A stretch of DNA of 64,000 bases from Flagellimonas eckloniae (GCF_001413955.1 NZ_LCTZ01000002.1:434001-498000); one strand, 5' to 3'; counted from the stretch's first letter, positions 1 to 8,616 are shown. Notes: generated from the letters alone by a model not told the origin. Numbers and translations are program-made.

Positions 1-1321
1 CAAAGTCAACGTAAGCGTCAATTAAATCCTGATAAAAAGAGCTTCCGTTTGCTTTTGCATTTGCTGCAATTTCACAGGCCAATAGGGTAGAGGTAACGGC
101 ATCTTTATCACGGACAAAGTCGCCTACCATATAACCAAAACTTTCTTCTCCACCTCCAATAAAAGTCGATTCAGGAAAATCCTTGATCATTTTTCCAATC
201 CATTTGAATCCGGTCAAAGCAGTTTTAAATTCAACACCATAGGATTTGGCCATTTGCTCCATCATTGGTGTGGAAACTATTGTAGTTGCAATAAATTCAT
301 TGCCTTTAAATCCGTTTTCTTTGTATTTATCCAAAAGGAACTTGGTCATCAATACCATGGTCTGATTTCCGTTGAGCAATTCTATTTTTCCTTCCAAATT
401 TCTTACTGCGATGCCTAATCTATCACTATCAGGATCTGTACCCACCACCATATCTGCACCGATTTCCTCTGCTTTTTTAATGGCCATTGCCAAAGCTTCC
501 GGTTCTTCAGGGTTTGGGGATTTCACAGTGGGAAATGCACCATCAGGCTTTGCCTGTTCTTCAATAATGGTCACATTTTTATAACCAGCACGTTTTAAAA
601 CTTCTGGAATAGCCGTTATCGATGTTCCATGTAGGGAAGTGAAAACAATTTTAAAATTGTCCTTATCCTTTGCATCAAAACTTCCGTTGCTTACCGAAGC
701 TTCAAAAAATGCTTCATCAACTTCCTTGTCAATTAATTCAATAAGATTTTTATTGGCCTTAAAGTTTATATCCTCAAAAGACAACGAATTGATCTCTGCT
801 ATAATCTCACGATCTTGCGGTGGTACAATTTGCCCGCCATCTGTCCAATATACTTTATACCCATTATACTCAGGTGGATTGTGGGAAGCAGTTAATACAA
901 TCCCTGCATGACAGTTTAAATGTTTGACGGCAAATGAAAGTTCAGGCGTCGTACGCAATTCTGAAAATAAAAAGACCTTAATTCCATTAGCAGACAATAC
1001 TTCAGAAACGGTGCGCGCCAAAGTATCAGAGTTGTGTCTACAGTCATAGGCGATAACCACCTTTATTTCTTCTGTGGGATATGATCTTTTAAGATAGTTT
1101 CCGAGACCTTGCGTATTTTTACCTAGAGTATATTTATTTATCCTATTGGTTCCAACACCCATTACACCGCGCATTCCCCCGGTTCCAAATTCTAAATCTT
1201 TGTAGAAGCGTTCTTTTAGTTCTTCTGTGTCATTTTCTATAAGATGTTGAATTTCTTTTTTGGTTTCTGAATCAAAAAAATCGGTTAACCAAGTCTGTGC
1301 GGTTGAGAGAATGGAATCCAT
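1..1321 (-). CDS. Phospho-sugar mutase (phosphoglucomutase/phosphomannomutase family), C-terminus cut by window edge
   Basis: The reading frame opens with ATG at 1321 and stays open to the window edge, giving about 440 residues of a family that usually has about 570. It moves a phosphate between C1 and C6 of a hexose through a phosphoserine intermediate, linking glycolysis to nucleotide-sugar synthesis in the cytosol. Visible motifs are the catalytic TASHNPPEYNGYKV loop (phosphoserine near residue 146), the metal loop GTDPDSDR, and the sugar-binding GGGEESFG loop. The N-terminal GTGGMRGVMGVG segment is typical of the PGM2-like branch. The neighbouring glycosyltransferase fits a role in sugar-nucleotide supply. 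The substrate (glucose, mannose or pentose) cannot be set from sequence alone. Confidence 0.93.
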   Translation of the reverse strand, partial: MDSILSTAQTWLTDFFDSETKKEIQHLIENDTEELKERFYKDLEFGTGGMRGVMGVGTNRINKYTLGKNTQGLGNYLKRSYPTEEIKVVIAYDCRHNSDTLARTVSEVLSANGIKVFLFSELRTTPELSFAVKHLNCHAGIVLTASHNPPEYNGYKVYWTDGGQIVPPQDREIIAEINSLSFEDINFKANKNLIELIDKEVDEAFFEASVSNGSFDAKDKDNFKIVFTSLHGTSITAIPEVLKRAGYKNVTIIEEQAKPDGAFPTVKSPNPEEPEALAMAIKKAEEIGADMVVGTDPDSDRLGIAVRNLEGKIELLNGNQTMVLMTKFLLDKYKENGFKGNEFIATTIVSTPMMEQMAKSYGVEFKTALTGFKWIGKMIKDFPESTFIGGGEESFGYMVGDFVRDKDAVTSTLLACEIAANAKANGSSFYQDLIDAYVDF

Positions 1322-1378
1322 GAATATAGCTTAATATTTTGCGTGTTAAAATTACAAAGAATCTGTGTTTGACTCTAC

Positions 1379-2326
1379 TTAAACGTTTATTTTATTGGAG
1401 ATGGTGTAGCGGGTATCATTTTTTCTGGAGCGGACCATTATTTCCCCTAAGAATCCAGCCAAAAAAAGTTGTGTTCCAAGAAGCATGGCGGTAAGGGCTA
1501 TGTAAAATTCGGGTCTTTCCGTAATTAACCTGCCAGTTGGGTTTAGGTACAGCTTGTCAATGCCCAGATATAGTGAAAATGCAAAACCAATTATGAACAT
1601 AAGAACTCCAAGAGCCCCAAATAAGTGCATGGGTTGGCGTCCAAATTTGGAAACAAACCAGATGGTGATCAAATCCAGGAAGCCATTGATGAAACGTTCT
1701 GCTCCAAATTTGGTACTTCCGTATTTTCTAGCTTGATGCTGAACCACCTTTTCTGTGATTTTGGAAAAACCTGCATTTTTTGCTAGAACTGGAATATACC
1801 GATGCATATCTCCCGAAACTTCTATGTTTTTGACCACTTCGTTCTTGAAAGCTTTGAGGCCACAGTTGAAATCATGTAATTTTACTCCAGATGTTCTTCG
1901 GGCTGCCCAATTGAATAGTTTGGAAGGGATGTTCTTTGTAATAATGGAATCGTATCGTTTCTTTTTCCAACCGGAAACAATATGATTTCCATCTTCTTTA
2001 ATCAATTTATACAATCCGGGAATTTCTTCCGGATTGTCCTGTAAATCAGCGTCCATGGTAATGACAACCTCACCTTGGGCGGCTTTAAACCCAGCATGTA
2101 AGGCTTGGGATTTTCCAAAATTCTTTAAAAATCGGATTCCCTTGACATTGTTATTTTTTGTTGATAATTCGGTGATGGTCCGCCATGATGCATCGGTACT
2201 GCCATCATCAATAAAAATAATCTCATAAACAAAATGATTGGATTGCATGACACCTGCAATCCAATCATGAAGTTCTATAAGCGATTCTTGTTCGTTAAGT
2301 AAAGGAATTACAATAGAAATCTGCAT
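1379..2326 (-). CDS. Family 2 glycosyltransferase, polyprenyl-phosphate sugar transferase type
   Basis: The product has 315 residues. An N-terminal GT-A domain has the nucleotide-sugar motif FIDDGSTD near residue 39 and the metal-binding DADLQDNPEE near 92. Two membrane helices follow near residues 235-256 and 275-297. This matches the DPM1/GtrB/ArnC-like group, which moves a sugar from a nucleotide donor to undecaprenyl or dolichyl phosphate at the cytoplasmic membrane face. The product lipid-linked sugar would feed glycan modification. The gene follows the mutase gene on the same strand with about 57 bp between them, so they may be co-transcribed in reverse order or separately. The sugar is unknown. 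Confidence 0.9.
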   Translation of the reverse strand: MQISIVIPLLNEQESLIELHDWIAGVMQSNHFVYEIIFIDDGSTDASWRTITELSTKNNNVKGIRFLKNFGKSQALHAGFKAAQGEVVITMDADLQDNPEEIPGLYKLIKEDGNHIVSGWKKKRYDSIITKNIPSKLFNWAARRTSGVKLHDFNCGLKAFKNEVVKNIEVSGDMHRYIPVLAKNAGFSKITEKVVQHQARKYGSTKFGAERFINGFLDLITIWFVSKFGRQPMHLFGALGVLMFIIGFAFSLYLGIDKLYLNPTGRLITERPEFYIALTAMLLGTQLFLAGFLGEIMVRSRKNDTRYTISNKINV

Positions 2327-2368
2327 TGTCTGTTTGTGGAATTCCTTTCAAAAATAGCATTTTTTGCC

Positions 2369-2890
2369 TTAGTAGGAAGTCTCCTCCTTTTTAATGATAA
2401 GTCCTGTAATAAGTCCAACAATTAGACCGAAAAGTGCACTGATTACCAATCCGAAGGCCAAGAATACCGGGAACAACTTTTTTTGGAATGCCACTCCCTG
2501 ATCCCATTGTTCTTGAGTGATTTTTGGATTAGCTGCAAACGTCTTTGCTTTTTCTATTTCCATCATATTATCCATATAATCAGGCTCAATTACATTTGAA
2601 AGTACCAGGAAATAAATTGTGCCAAGAACTGCTGCAATTAAGCCAACCCCAGCCCCAATTTTAATAGCTTGCCCCAGTTTGATGAAGCCGCCATTTGCTT
2701 TTTTGTATTGAACCAAGGCTATGACCACAAATACGGCCAAAATTCCAAATTGAACTGCCTGAATTGCAAAACCTCTTTCATAATGCATATCCATAGTGTA
2801 TAGCATTATGCCAAATACAATGCCTACCAATCCAGCTATTAGGCCAAATTGTAAGGAGAACTTCCCAGTTTTTGGTTGATTTTCTTCCAT
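2369..2890 (-). CDS. DUF4199 domain membrane protein
   Basis: This 173-residue protein has four predicted membrane helices, roughly at residues 14-30, 44-60, 75-98 and 138-165, with a charged loop at about 103-133. The layout and the Gly-rich last helices match the DUF4199 family, which is common in Bacteroidota and has no known function. It lies just upstream of the glycosyltransferase on the same strand with a 42-bp gap. In other Flavobacteriia this pair tends to stay together (from memory), so a role in membrane glycan or envelope biology is possible, but this is inference. Confidence 0.8.
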   Translation of the reverse strand: MEENQPKTGKFSLQFGLIAGLVGIVFGIMLYTMDMHYERGFAIQAVQFGILAVFVVIALVQYKKANGGFIKLGQAIKIGAGVGLIAAVLGTIYFLVLSNVIEPDYMDNMMEIEKAKTFAANPKITQEQWDQGVAFQKKLFPVFLAFGLVISALFGLIVGLITGLIIKKEETSY

Positions 2891-2989
2891 GTTTTTATAA
2901 ATTTATGTGTTGATTGTTGCTTGTTAGTGAATAACTTATATGTTTTGTTACATGCTAAGGTAGATTTTTTCTTTTTTACTCCTTTTTGG

Positions 2990-3019
2990 TTGCACTAATA
3001 AAAGAAATTATTAAATTTG
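2990..3019 (+). promoter_or_regulatory. Promoter of the L31 gene
   Basis: A TTG at 2990-2992 is followed after 19 nt by TAAATTTG at 3012-3019. This matches the Bacteroidota primary sigma promoter (-33 TTG, -7 TAnnTTTG). It predicts a transcript start near 3026 and a leader of about 30 nt before the ATG at 3055. Confidence 0.7.
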
Positions 3020-3054
3020 CACCTCGAAAAATCTGAGATTTAAGTTTTAAGACG

Positions 3055-3324
3055 ATGAGAAAAGGTATACACCCAGAGAATTATAGATTGGTAGCTTTCA
3101 AAGATATGTCCAATGACGATGTGTTTATTACAAAGTCTACTGCTGAAGCAAAAGAAAATATCACTGTTGATGGTGTTGAGTATCCTTTGATAAAGTTGGA
3201 GATATCAAGAACATCACATCCATATTACACTGGTAAAACCAAGTTGGTGGATACTGCGGGTAGAATTGATAAGTTCAAAAACAAATACAAGAAGTTCAGC
3301 AAAGAGGAAAAAAGCGAAGAATAA
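3055..3324 (+). CDS. rpmE2: 50S ribosomal protein L31 type B
   Basis: An 89-residue ribosomal protein of the large subunit. The N-terminal MRKGIHPENYR and the SRTSHPYYTGKTKLVDTAGR core (about residues 50-69) are diagnostic of L31. The zinc-binding cysteines of type A L31 are absent, so this is the zinc-independent type B form. It is slightly longer than many family members because of a Lys/Glu-rich tail. It is monocistronic, with a clear promoter upstream and a hairpin terminator downstream. Confidence 0.96.
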   Translation: MRKGIHPENYRLVAFKDMSNDDVFITKSTAEAKENITVDGVEYPLIKLEISRTSHPYYTGKTKLVDTAGRIDKFKNKYKKFSKEEKSEE

Positions 3325-3347
3325 GCGATTTCTTTTAATAATATTGG

Positions 3348-3378
3348 ACGCCTCTGATTATTGTCAGGGGCGTTTTTT
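3348..3378 (+). terminator. Rho-independent terminator after L31
   Basis: The arms acgcctctga (3348-3357) and tcaggggcgt (3364-3373) pair with one G-U and a 6-nt loop, and are followed by a T run. It lies 23 bp after the L31 stop codon. Confidence 0.85.
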
Positions 3379-3405
3379 ATTTTTACAACATTCTAAACTA
3401 CAACC

Positions 3406-4581
3406 ATGAGCTATATTCTTTCTGACGGACCACAAAGAGAATCGTTACTTCCTTTTACATTCACAAGACCGGTAGCAGACATTAGAATAGGAATCTTGAC
3501 CATTCGGGAAAAATGGGAAAAGCACCTTAATACTTCCATAAGTTTTAAAACTGAGGATTATCTATCGGAGAAGTTCCCATTGTTCACTGCTTCTGAAAAT
3601 GTTGTAATCAATGCAGGTTATATGCCCACTCCCAATTTAATTCAGGCAATTAAAGACTTGAAAAATGGTGAAGCTTTAATGGATGGGGAAGAATATATTA
3701 CTTATATAACCAAGGATGTCCATGAACAATTTGAGGCTTCAAATTACAAATCAATTGATTTTTCTTTTGACGGTCTCACGATTAAAAATGCTTGGGATAT
3801 ATTTTCTAAAAACGGAGAGGCAATTCAGGCAGATTTTGACTTAATCACTAAAGGAAGAAAGAGCCAAGCAATTTCCAGCACCAATCAGGTGGTGAACCCT
3901 GAAAATATTTTCCTTGAGGAGGGGGCTAAAGTGGAATTTTGCATCTTGAATGCATCAACAGGACCTATATATATAGGGAAAGATGCTGAGGTTATGGAAA
4001 GTTGCACCATACGAGGTGGCTTCGCGCTTTGCAACAACGCCATTATAAAAATGGGAGCAAAAATCTATGGTCCAACTACCGCAGGTCCACATTGCAGATT
4101 AGGGGGAGAGGTTAATAATTCAGTCCTGTTTGGTTTTTCCAATAAAGGACATGAAGGATTTTTGGGCAATTCTGTCTTGGGTGAGTGGTGCAATATAGGC
4201 GCTGACACCAATACATCCAACATGAAGAACAATTATGCAGAGGTGCGTTTATGGAGTTACCAAACCGAAGGTTTTGCAAAGACCGGACTTCAGTTCTGTG
4301 GGTTAATGATGGGTGACCATAGCAAGTGTGGAATCAATACCATGTTCAATACGGGAACAGTTGTAGGAGTAAGTGCCAATATTTTTGGAAGCGGTTATCC
4401 CAGGAATTTTATTCCTAGTTATAGTTGGGGCGGAGCATCTGGCTTTACCAGGTTTCTGCCTAAAAAAGCATTTGAAGTAGCTACAGAAATGATGAAAAGA
4501 AGGGGAATTGGTTTTGATGAAAAAGAAGCCCGTATTTTGGATTATGTATTTGAGATGACCAAAAAGTGGCGAAATTATTAA
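3406..4581 (+). CDS. GlmU-like sugar nucleotidyltransferase/acyltransferase family protein
   Basis: A 391-residue cytosolic protein. The N-terminal part (LSDGPQRESLLPFTFTRPVADIRIGILTI) is a degenerate nucleotidyltransferase-like domain in which the usual GxGTRM-type loop is not evident. Residues from about 160 on form a left-handed beta-helix with hexapeptide-like repeats (GPIYIGKDAEV, GAKIYGPTTAGPHCRLGGEV, GADTNTSNMKNNYAEV). Bacteroidota proteins of this shape are usually named GlmU family or putative sugar nucleotidyltransferase. A role in amino-sugar nucleotide metabolism is likely, but the reaction has not been set and the N-terminal catalytic residues look altered. The gene stands alone after the L31 terminator. 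Confidence 0.8.
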   Translation: MSYILSDGPQRESLLPFTFTRPVADIRIGILTIREKWEKHLNTSISFKTEDYLSEKFPLFTASENVVINAGYMPTPNLIQAIKDLKNGEALMDGEEYITYITKDVHEQFEASNYKSIDFSFDGLTIKNAWDIFSKNGEAIQADFDLITKGRKSQAISSTNQVVNPENIFLEEGAKVEFCILNASTGPIYIGKDAEVMESCTIRGGFALCNNAIIKMGAKIYGPTTAGPHCRLGGEVNNSVLFGFSNKGHEGFLGNSVLGEWCNIGADTNTSNMKNNYAEVRLWSYQTEGFAKTGLQFCGLMMGDHSKCGINTMFNTGTVVGVSANIFGSGYPRNFIPSYSWGGASGFTRFLPKKAFEVATEMMKRRGIGFDEKEARILDYVFEMTKKWRNY

Positions 4582-4605
4582 AGGTGTTTTAAGTAGACCT
4601 TTAGT

Positions 4606-5031
4606 CTATTTTTTGGAAATAGCTTCATACTCCTTTAAGAGGACCGCACTCATTTTATCCTGTAACTCTTTACCTCCTTTTACAAGTTCCGAGACATGAG
4701 CTCTATCTTTTTCAGAAACTTTTCTATGATTTAAACTCCATAAAGACATTGCTATCATAATTGGCATTAAGTTAATACCAGTTTGGGTCAAGGTGTAAAT
4801 ATTTTTTTGTTTGTGCTTGGCGTCTTTTGTTTTAATAACAATTCCTGATTCTTCCAGTTTATTAAGTCTGTCCGTTAAAATATTACTGGCAATTTTTTCA
4901 TCAGACTCCCGTATTTCATTAAAGTATCGCTTCCCATCAAACATAATATCCCTTATAATCAACAAGGTCCATTTATCCCCAAACACTTCTAGATATTGAT
5001 TTATGGGGCATGATGATTTTAACTCTTTCAT
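4606..5031 (-). CDS. HxlR family winged-helix transcriptional regulator
   Basis: A 141-residue regulator. CPINQYLEVFGDKWTLLIIRDI at residues 8-29 (key residues Cys8, Gly18, Lys20, Trp21) is the HxlR hallmark, followed by the recognition helix and wing (ASNILTDRLNKLEESGIV). HxlR proteins act as dimers and often sense reactive aldehydes, quinones or oxidants through the conserved N-terminal Cys, present here at residue 8. It is divergent from the DUF1330-SRPBCC-SDR operon, and an inverted repeat sits on that operon's promoter, so it most likely controls these genes. Confidence 0.92.
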   Translation of the reverse strand: MKELKSSCPINQYLEVFGDKWTLLIIRDIMFDGKRYFNEIRESDEKIASNILTDRLNKLEESGIVIKTKDAKHKQKNIYTLTQTGINLMPIMIAMSLWSLNHRKVSEKDRAHVSELVKGGKELQDKMSAVLLKEYEAISKK

Positions 5032-5050
5032 ATTAAGTTTTACATTAAAA

Positions 5051-5106
5051 CTAGTTGCAAAATAAAATTAGTTTAATATATTTGAAAAGTTGTTTTTTGC
5101 AACTGG
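5051..5106 (+). promoter_or_regulatory. Promoter with flanking inverted repeat, probable HxlR operator
   Basis: A TTG (5055-5057), a 19-nt spacer and TATATTTG (5077-5084) form a good Bacteroidota promoter pointing at the DUF1330 gene. The arms ctagttgcaaaa (5051-5062) and ttttttgcaactgg (about 5093-5106) are inverted copies. The left arm covers the -33 box and the right arm covers the start-site region. This is a classic repressor layout, and the divergent HxlR gene is the obvious candidate. Confidence 0.6.
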
Positions 5107-5132
5107 TCAAATATACGTGAAAATTCACACTA

Positions 5133-5429
5133 ATGAATAGAGGCTATCTGATTGAAAACTATACCGTAACGGATAATAAGAATTACATCCCACCTGTAAA
5201 AGCAATAAACAAAATACTAGAAAAGTTTAATGGAAAATTCTTAGTGGCAACACCAAAAGCTAAAACTTTATTTGGCTCACCCTTAGAAGTTGTATTGGTT
5301 ATGGAGTTCAAATCTGTGGATAATGCTTACGAATTCCATACTTCTAAGGAGTATGGGAACTATAAAAAACTATATGAAAATACCACACAGGGCTGGATAT
5401 GTCTAGCTCCAGAATACATTAAAAAATAA
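5133..5429 (+). CDS. DUF1330 domain protein (dimeric alpha-beta barrel fold)
   Basis: A 98-residue protein matching the DUF1330 family in length and pattern: N-terminal MNRGYLIENYTVTD, the GGKFLVA-like segment GKFLVATPKAKTLFG, and VVLVMEFKSVDNAYEFHTSKEY with the F-x-S-x-x-x-A signature. The family has a ferredoxin-like fold of unknown reaction, often found near dehydrogenases and monooxygenase-type genes. It is the first gene of a three-gene operon (15 bp to the next gene) divergent from HxlR. Confidence 0.82.
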   Translation: MNRGYLIENYTVTDNKNYIPPVKAINKILEKFNGKFLVATPKAKTLFGSPLEVVLVMEFKSVDNAYEFHTSKEYGNYKKLYENTTQGWICLAPEYIKK

Positions 5430-5444
5430 TTAATACTATTTAAT

Positions 5445-5906
5445 ATGGATTTTAAAAAAATAATTGACATTAAAACATCGAAAGAAAAAGCCTTTAACGC
5501 AATAACAACCGAAGTGAATAAGTGGTGGGGAAATGTAGATAATGAGATGGCAAATGAAATTGGAAGTGAGTTTTCCATTTTTTTTGAAGAGAATACGGAA
5601 TGGCGGTTTGTGATTTCAGAACTGGAGGAGTTTAATCATGTCACGTGGAAGTGCATTTATGCAAATCATTCGTTTTCAGGGCTCAAAGGTATAAAAGAAG
5701 AATGGTTGAATAGTGAGATACAATTTGTTTTTAAACAATTAAAAGACAATAGGACACAACTTTCATTTGTACACAAAGGGCTAACTCCAGATCTCAATTG
5801 TTATGAAATTTGCGATGCCGGCTGGACCCATTTCATAACCAACAGCCTTAAACACTATTTGGAAACGGGAACCGGAAATCCGAATCTAGTAAATATTCAA
5901 AATTAA
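5445..5906 (+). CDS. SRPBCC (START-like/AHSA1) domain protein
   Basis: A 153-residue protein of the START/Bet v1-like superfamily. It begins with DFKKIIDIKTSKEKAFNAITTEVNKWWG, the strand-helix start of the fold, and ends with the long C-terminal helix (CDAGWTHFITNSLKHYLETG). Such proteins form a hydrophobic pocket and have varied roles in ligand binding or cofactor handling. It lies between the DUF1330 and SDR genes with gaps of 15 and 11 bp, so it is co-transcribed with them and probably serves the same HxlR-controlled response. Confidence 0.85.
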   Translation: MDFKKIIDIKTSKEKAFNAITTEVNKWWGNVDNEMANEIGSEFSIFFEENTEWRFVISELEEFNHVTWKCIYANHSFSGLKGIKEEWLNSEIQFVFKQLKDNRTQLSFVHKGLTPDLNCYEICDAGWTHFITNSLKHYLETGTGNPNLVNIQN

Positions 5907-5917
5907 AACTTAATTAT

Positions 5918-6703
5918 ATGAATAATCAATTACTGACGAACAAGAATGCACTTGTTTTTGGTGCTAAGGGAGCTTTAGGGGTGCAAGTATCAAAAGCATT
6001 GAAAATGCAAGGAGCCACTATTTATATGTCTGATATTAATGTAAATGGCATTGCGGAAGAATCAGCATTAGGCCAGGTACGAAAGTTGGATACGCTGGAT
6101 GAAGCTGCCGTTTTGGAATATTTTGACTGGTTTAAAAAGGAGAATGTAAATGTTGATATCGTGATTAATTTAAGTGCTTCAAATCCTGCAGAATATAATC
6201 ATGGAAAACCTGCAATGGAAGTATCCTTGGAACAATTTATGATACCTTTGAAATCTACTACGGCTTGCCAGTTTCTCACGGCTAAAGCTGCTTACTCAAT
6301 TATGTCCAAGCAGGGACAAGGAGTTATTATATTCATCACATCTACCTTAGCTAAGGTAGGTTCCCCTTGGAGTCCTGCTTTAACTGCATCTCATGCAGCT
6401 ACCGAAGGTTTGTTGAAAAGTTTGGCAAATGAGTGGGGGCCAGAAGGTGTAAGGGTAATTGGGGTACGAACAGAGGCAATGCCAGATTCCCCAACAATTG
6501 ATTATACGTTTACCACAATGGGGTTAAATATGGGAATAAGCAGAGATGAAATGCAACAATTCATAGTAGAAAACAAAACTGCGATGAAAAAACTTCCTTC
6601 CACAGAAAATACAGCAAACGTAGTAGTTTTAGCAGCATCTGAATTGGCAAGTTACATGACCGGTACCGTAATAAACCAATCTGTGGGGCACATTTTAGAG
6701 TAG
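5918..6703 (+). CDS. Short-chain dehydrogenase/reductase family protein with altered active site
   Basis: A 261-residue Rossmann protein of the SDR superfamily. The nucleotide loop is FGAKGALG at residues 14-21 in place of the usual TGxxxGxG. The NNAG motif is replaced by NLSAS (84-88). Ser142 of the catalytic set is present (ITST), but the YxxxK positions are Leu155 and His159 (PALTASHAATEG), so the classical proton relay is missing. The C-terminal SYMTGTVINQSVG is typical of enoyl-reductase-like or classical SDRs. It may be a non-catalytic binder or use another mechanism. It is the last gene of the HxlR-linked operon. Confidence 0.85.
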   Translation: MNNQLLTNKNALVFGAKGALGVQVSKALKMQGATIYMSDINVNGIAEESALGQVRKLDTLDEAAVLEYFDWFKKENVNVDIVINLSASNPAEYNHGKPAMEVSLEQFMIPLKSTTACQFLTAKAAYSIMSKQGQGVIIFITSTLAKVGSPWSPALTASHAATEGLLKSLANEWGPEGVRVIGVRTEAMPDSPTIDYTFTTMGLNMGISRDEMQQFIVENKTAMKKLPSTENTANVVVLAASELASYMTGTVINQSVGHILE

Positions 6704-6788
6704 TTGAATAATAGGATGTTTCTTTTGCCAACAAATAAAAATCAAATCAATTTAGTAACTTTGCAGCCTTTAAAATCAGGGGTTTGCC

Positions 6789-8117
6789 ATGAGCAAAAAA
6801 GTTGCTTTTTATACATTAGGTTGCAAGCTTAACTTCTCCGAAACTTCCACTATTGCCAGAAGTTTTACAGGGGAAGGATTTAAACGTGTGGATTTTTCCG
6901 AACATGCAGATATTTATGTGATCAATACCTGTTCTGTTACGGAGAATGCAGATAAGCGCTTTAAGACCATTGTAAAACAGGCACAGAATACCAATCCAGA
7001 GGCGTTTGTAGCGGCCGTAGGTTGTTATGCACAGCTAAAGCCTGAAGAGCTGGCTGCAGTGGATGGTGTGGATTTGGTCTTGGGAGCAACTGAAAAATTT
7101 AAAATCACGGATTACCTCAACGACCTGACTAAAAATGATAGGGGTGAAGTACATTCCTGTGAAATTGAGGATGCGGATTTTTATGTGGGTAGTTATGCCA
7201 TTGGTGAAAGGACAAGAGCCTTTTTAAAGGTTCAGGACGGATGTGATTATAAATGCACCTATTGCACCATTCCTTTGGCGCGAGGCATATCACGAAGTGA
7301 TACTTTAGAAAATGTGCTCAAGAATGCCGCAGAAATTTCTGCTCAAGGCATCAAAGAAATTGTTTTGACGGGAGTAAATATTGGAGATTATGGCAAGGGA
7401 GAGTTTGGAAACAAAAGGCATGAACATACTTTTTTGGACTTGGTGAAAGCCTTGGATAGGGTAGAGGGGATTCACCGGTTACGAATTTCATCCATAGAGC
7501 CCAATCTCTTAAAAAATGAGACCATTGATTTTGTTTCCCAGAGCAATAGCTTTGTCCCGCATTTTCATATTCCGTTACAGAGTGGTAGCGACCATATCCT
7601 AAAATTGATGCGCCGTAGGTATTTATCCAATTTATATGTGGATAGGGTAAACAGGATAAAACAAACTATGCCCCATGCCTGTATAGGGGTGGATGTGATT
7701 GTTGGTTTTCCAGGTGAAACCGATGAGCACTTTCTGGAAACCTATCATTTTCTGAACGAACTGGACATTTCGTATTTACATGTCTTTACGTATTCGGAAA
7801 GGGATAATACTGTGGCAGCTGAGATGGAAAATGTTGTTCCTAAAAGTGTTCGTAGTAAGCGCAGTAAAATGTTACGAGGACTTTCAGCAAAAAAGAGAAG
7901 AGCTTTTTACGAAACTCAAATTGGTACTAAACGAACAGTGCTTTTTGAGGGTGAAAACAAATCGGGCTATATTCATGGCTTCACTGAAAACTACATAAAA
8001 GTAAAGTATCCGTGGAACCCTGAGTTGATAAATACCCTGCACGAAGTGGAGCTTACTGAAATTGATGAAGATGGTTTGGTGCGGATACAGTTTTTGCCAG
8101 CTAAAATCTTGGTATAA
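6789..8117 (+). CDS. mtaB: tRNA threonylcarbamoyladenosine methylthiotransferase MtaB
   Basis: This 442-residue radical-SAM enzyme adds a methylthio group to t6A37 of ANN-decoding tRNAs, making ms2t6A. The N-terminal UPF0004 domain carries Cys12, Cys48 and Cys79 for the auxiliary cluster. The radical-SAM motif CDYKCTYC (Cys152, Cys156, Cys159) binds the second 4Fe-4S cluster, and a C-terminal TRAM domain follows. Length and the GCKLNFSE start fit MtaB rather than MiaB. A TAACTTTG box at 6756-6763 is the likely -7 element. The gene is monocistronic with a hairpin after its stop. Confidence 0.95.
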   Translation: MSKKVAFYTLGCKLNFSETSTIARSFTGEGFKRVDFSEHADIYVINTCSVTENADKRFKTIVKQAQNTNPEAFVAAVGCYAQLKPEELAAVDGVDLVLGATEKFKITDYLNDLTKNDRGEVHSCEIEDADFYVGSYAIGERTRAFLKVQDGCDYKCTYCTIPLARGISRSDTLENVLKNAAEISAQGIKEIVLTGVNIGDYGKGEFGNKRHEHTFLDLVKALDRVEGIHRLRISSIEPNLLKNETIDFVSQSNSFVPHFHIPLQSGSDHILKLMRRRYLSNLYVDRVNRIKQTMPHACIGVDVIVGFPGETDEHFLETYHFLNELDISYLHVFTYSERDNTVAAEMENVVPKSVRSKRSKMLRGLSAKKRRAFYETQIGTKRTVLFEGENKSGYIHGFTENYIKVKYPWNPELINTLHEVELTEIDEDGLVRIQFLPAKILV

Positions 8118-8120
8118 AAA

Positions 8121-8145
8121 AACCTCCCGTATTGAGAGGTTCTTT
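8121..8145 (+). terminator. Hairpin terminator after mtaB
   Basis: The arms aacctc (8121-8126) and gaggtt (8136-8141) form a short stem followed by cttt, between the convergent mtaB and GNAT genes. Confidence 0.55.
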
Positions 8146-8164
8146 ATAATTTGACATCTTGTGG

Positions 8165-8458
8165 TTAGATGCGTATGCCTACCGGAAGCATCTCTTTATA
8201 TTGTCTGTTCTTTCTTAAAAAACCTGCTATATGAGGGCTAGTAGGAACAACTCTTAGATTTTTTTCTTGGATTTCATTCAAAACGGCTTTAATAAAAGTT
8301 TCTTTGAAGCCCTCTTGGGTAATTTCTTCAGGTATTACTAGTTTGGTTAAAAATACCTTACGCTCTTGGGAGGAGTATTCAATTTTAGCTAAATGCCCAT
8401 CAACCTTGGTTTCAAATTGGCGCAAGAAACTATTGTCATTAATTTCCATTTCTGTCAT
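8165..8458 (-). CDS. Small GNAT-like N-acetyltransferase (YjdJ/GTNL type)
   Basis: A 97-residue single-domain protein, the usual size of the minimal GCN5-related acetyltransferase group. The KLVIPEEITQEGFKETFIKAVLNEIQEKNLRVVPTSPHIAGFLRKN stretch (about residues 40-85) shows the acceptor strand, the acetyl-CoA-facing helix and the conserved PxSPxxxxxLRK-like segment of this family. Substrate unknown. The gene has a leader of about 100 nt with an 8-bp hairpin (8488-8506). Confidence 0.75.
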   Translation of the reverse strand: MTEMEINDNSFLRQFETKVDGHLAKIEYSSQERKVFLTKLVIPEEITQEGFKETFIKAVLNEIQEKNLRVVPTSPHIAGFLRKNRQYKEMLPVGIRI

Positions 8459-8487
8459 ATAGTATCGTTTTAAATTAACTCATAAGT

Positions 8488-8506
8488 AATTACCGAAGCG
8501 GTAATT
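8488..8506 (-). repeat. Perfect 8-bp hairpin in the GNAT leader
   Basis: The arms aattaccg (8488-8495) and cggtaatt (8499-8506) are exact inverted copies around a 3-nt loop. They lie about 30 nt upstream of the minus-strand GNAT start codon. They could be an operator or an RNA hairpin; the sequence does not decide. Confidence 0.5.
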
Positions 8507-8616
8507 GTATTCTAGGTTCTAGTTGCACATAAAAATAAGTGGGGCTTTGCGCAAAAGGGACACAAAATTAGTCAAAAAATTGCTAATTTCCTAGCCTAAT
8601 CGATATTAGGTAGGAA

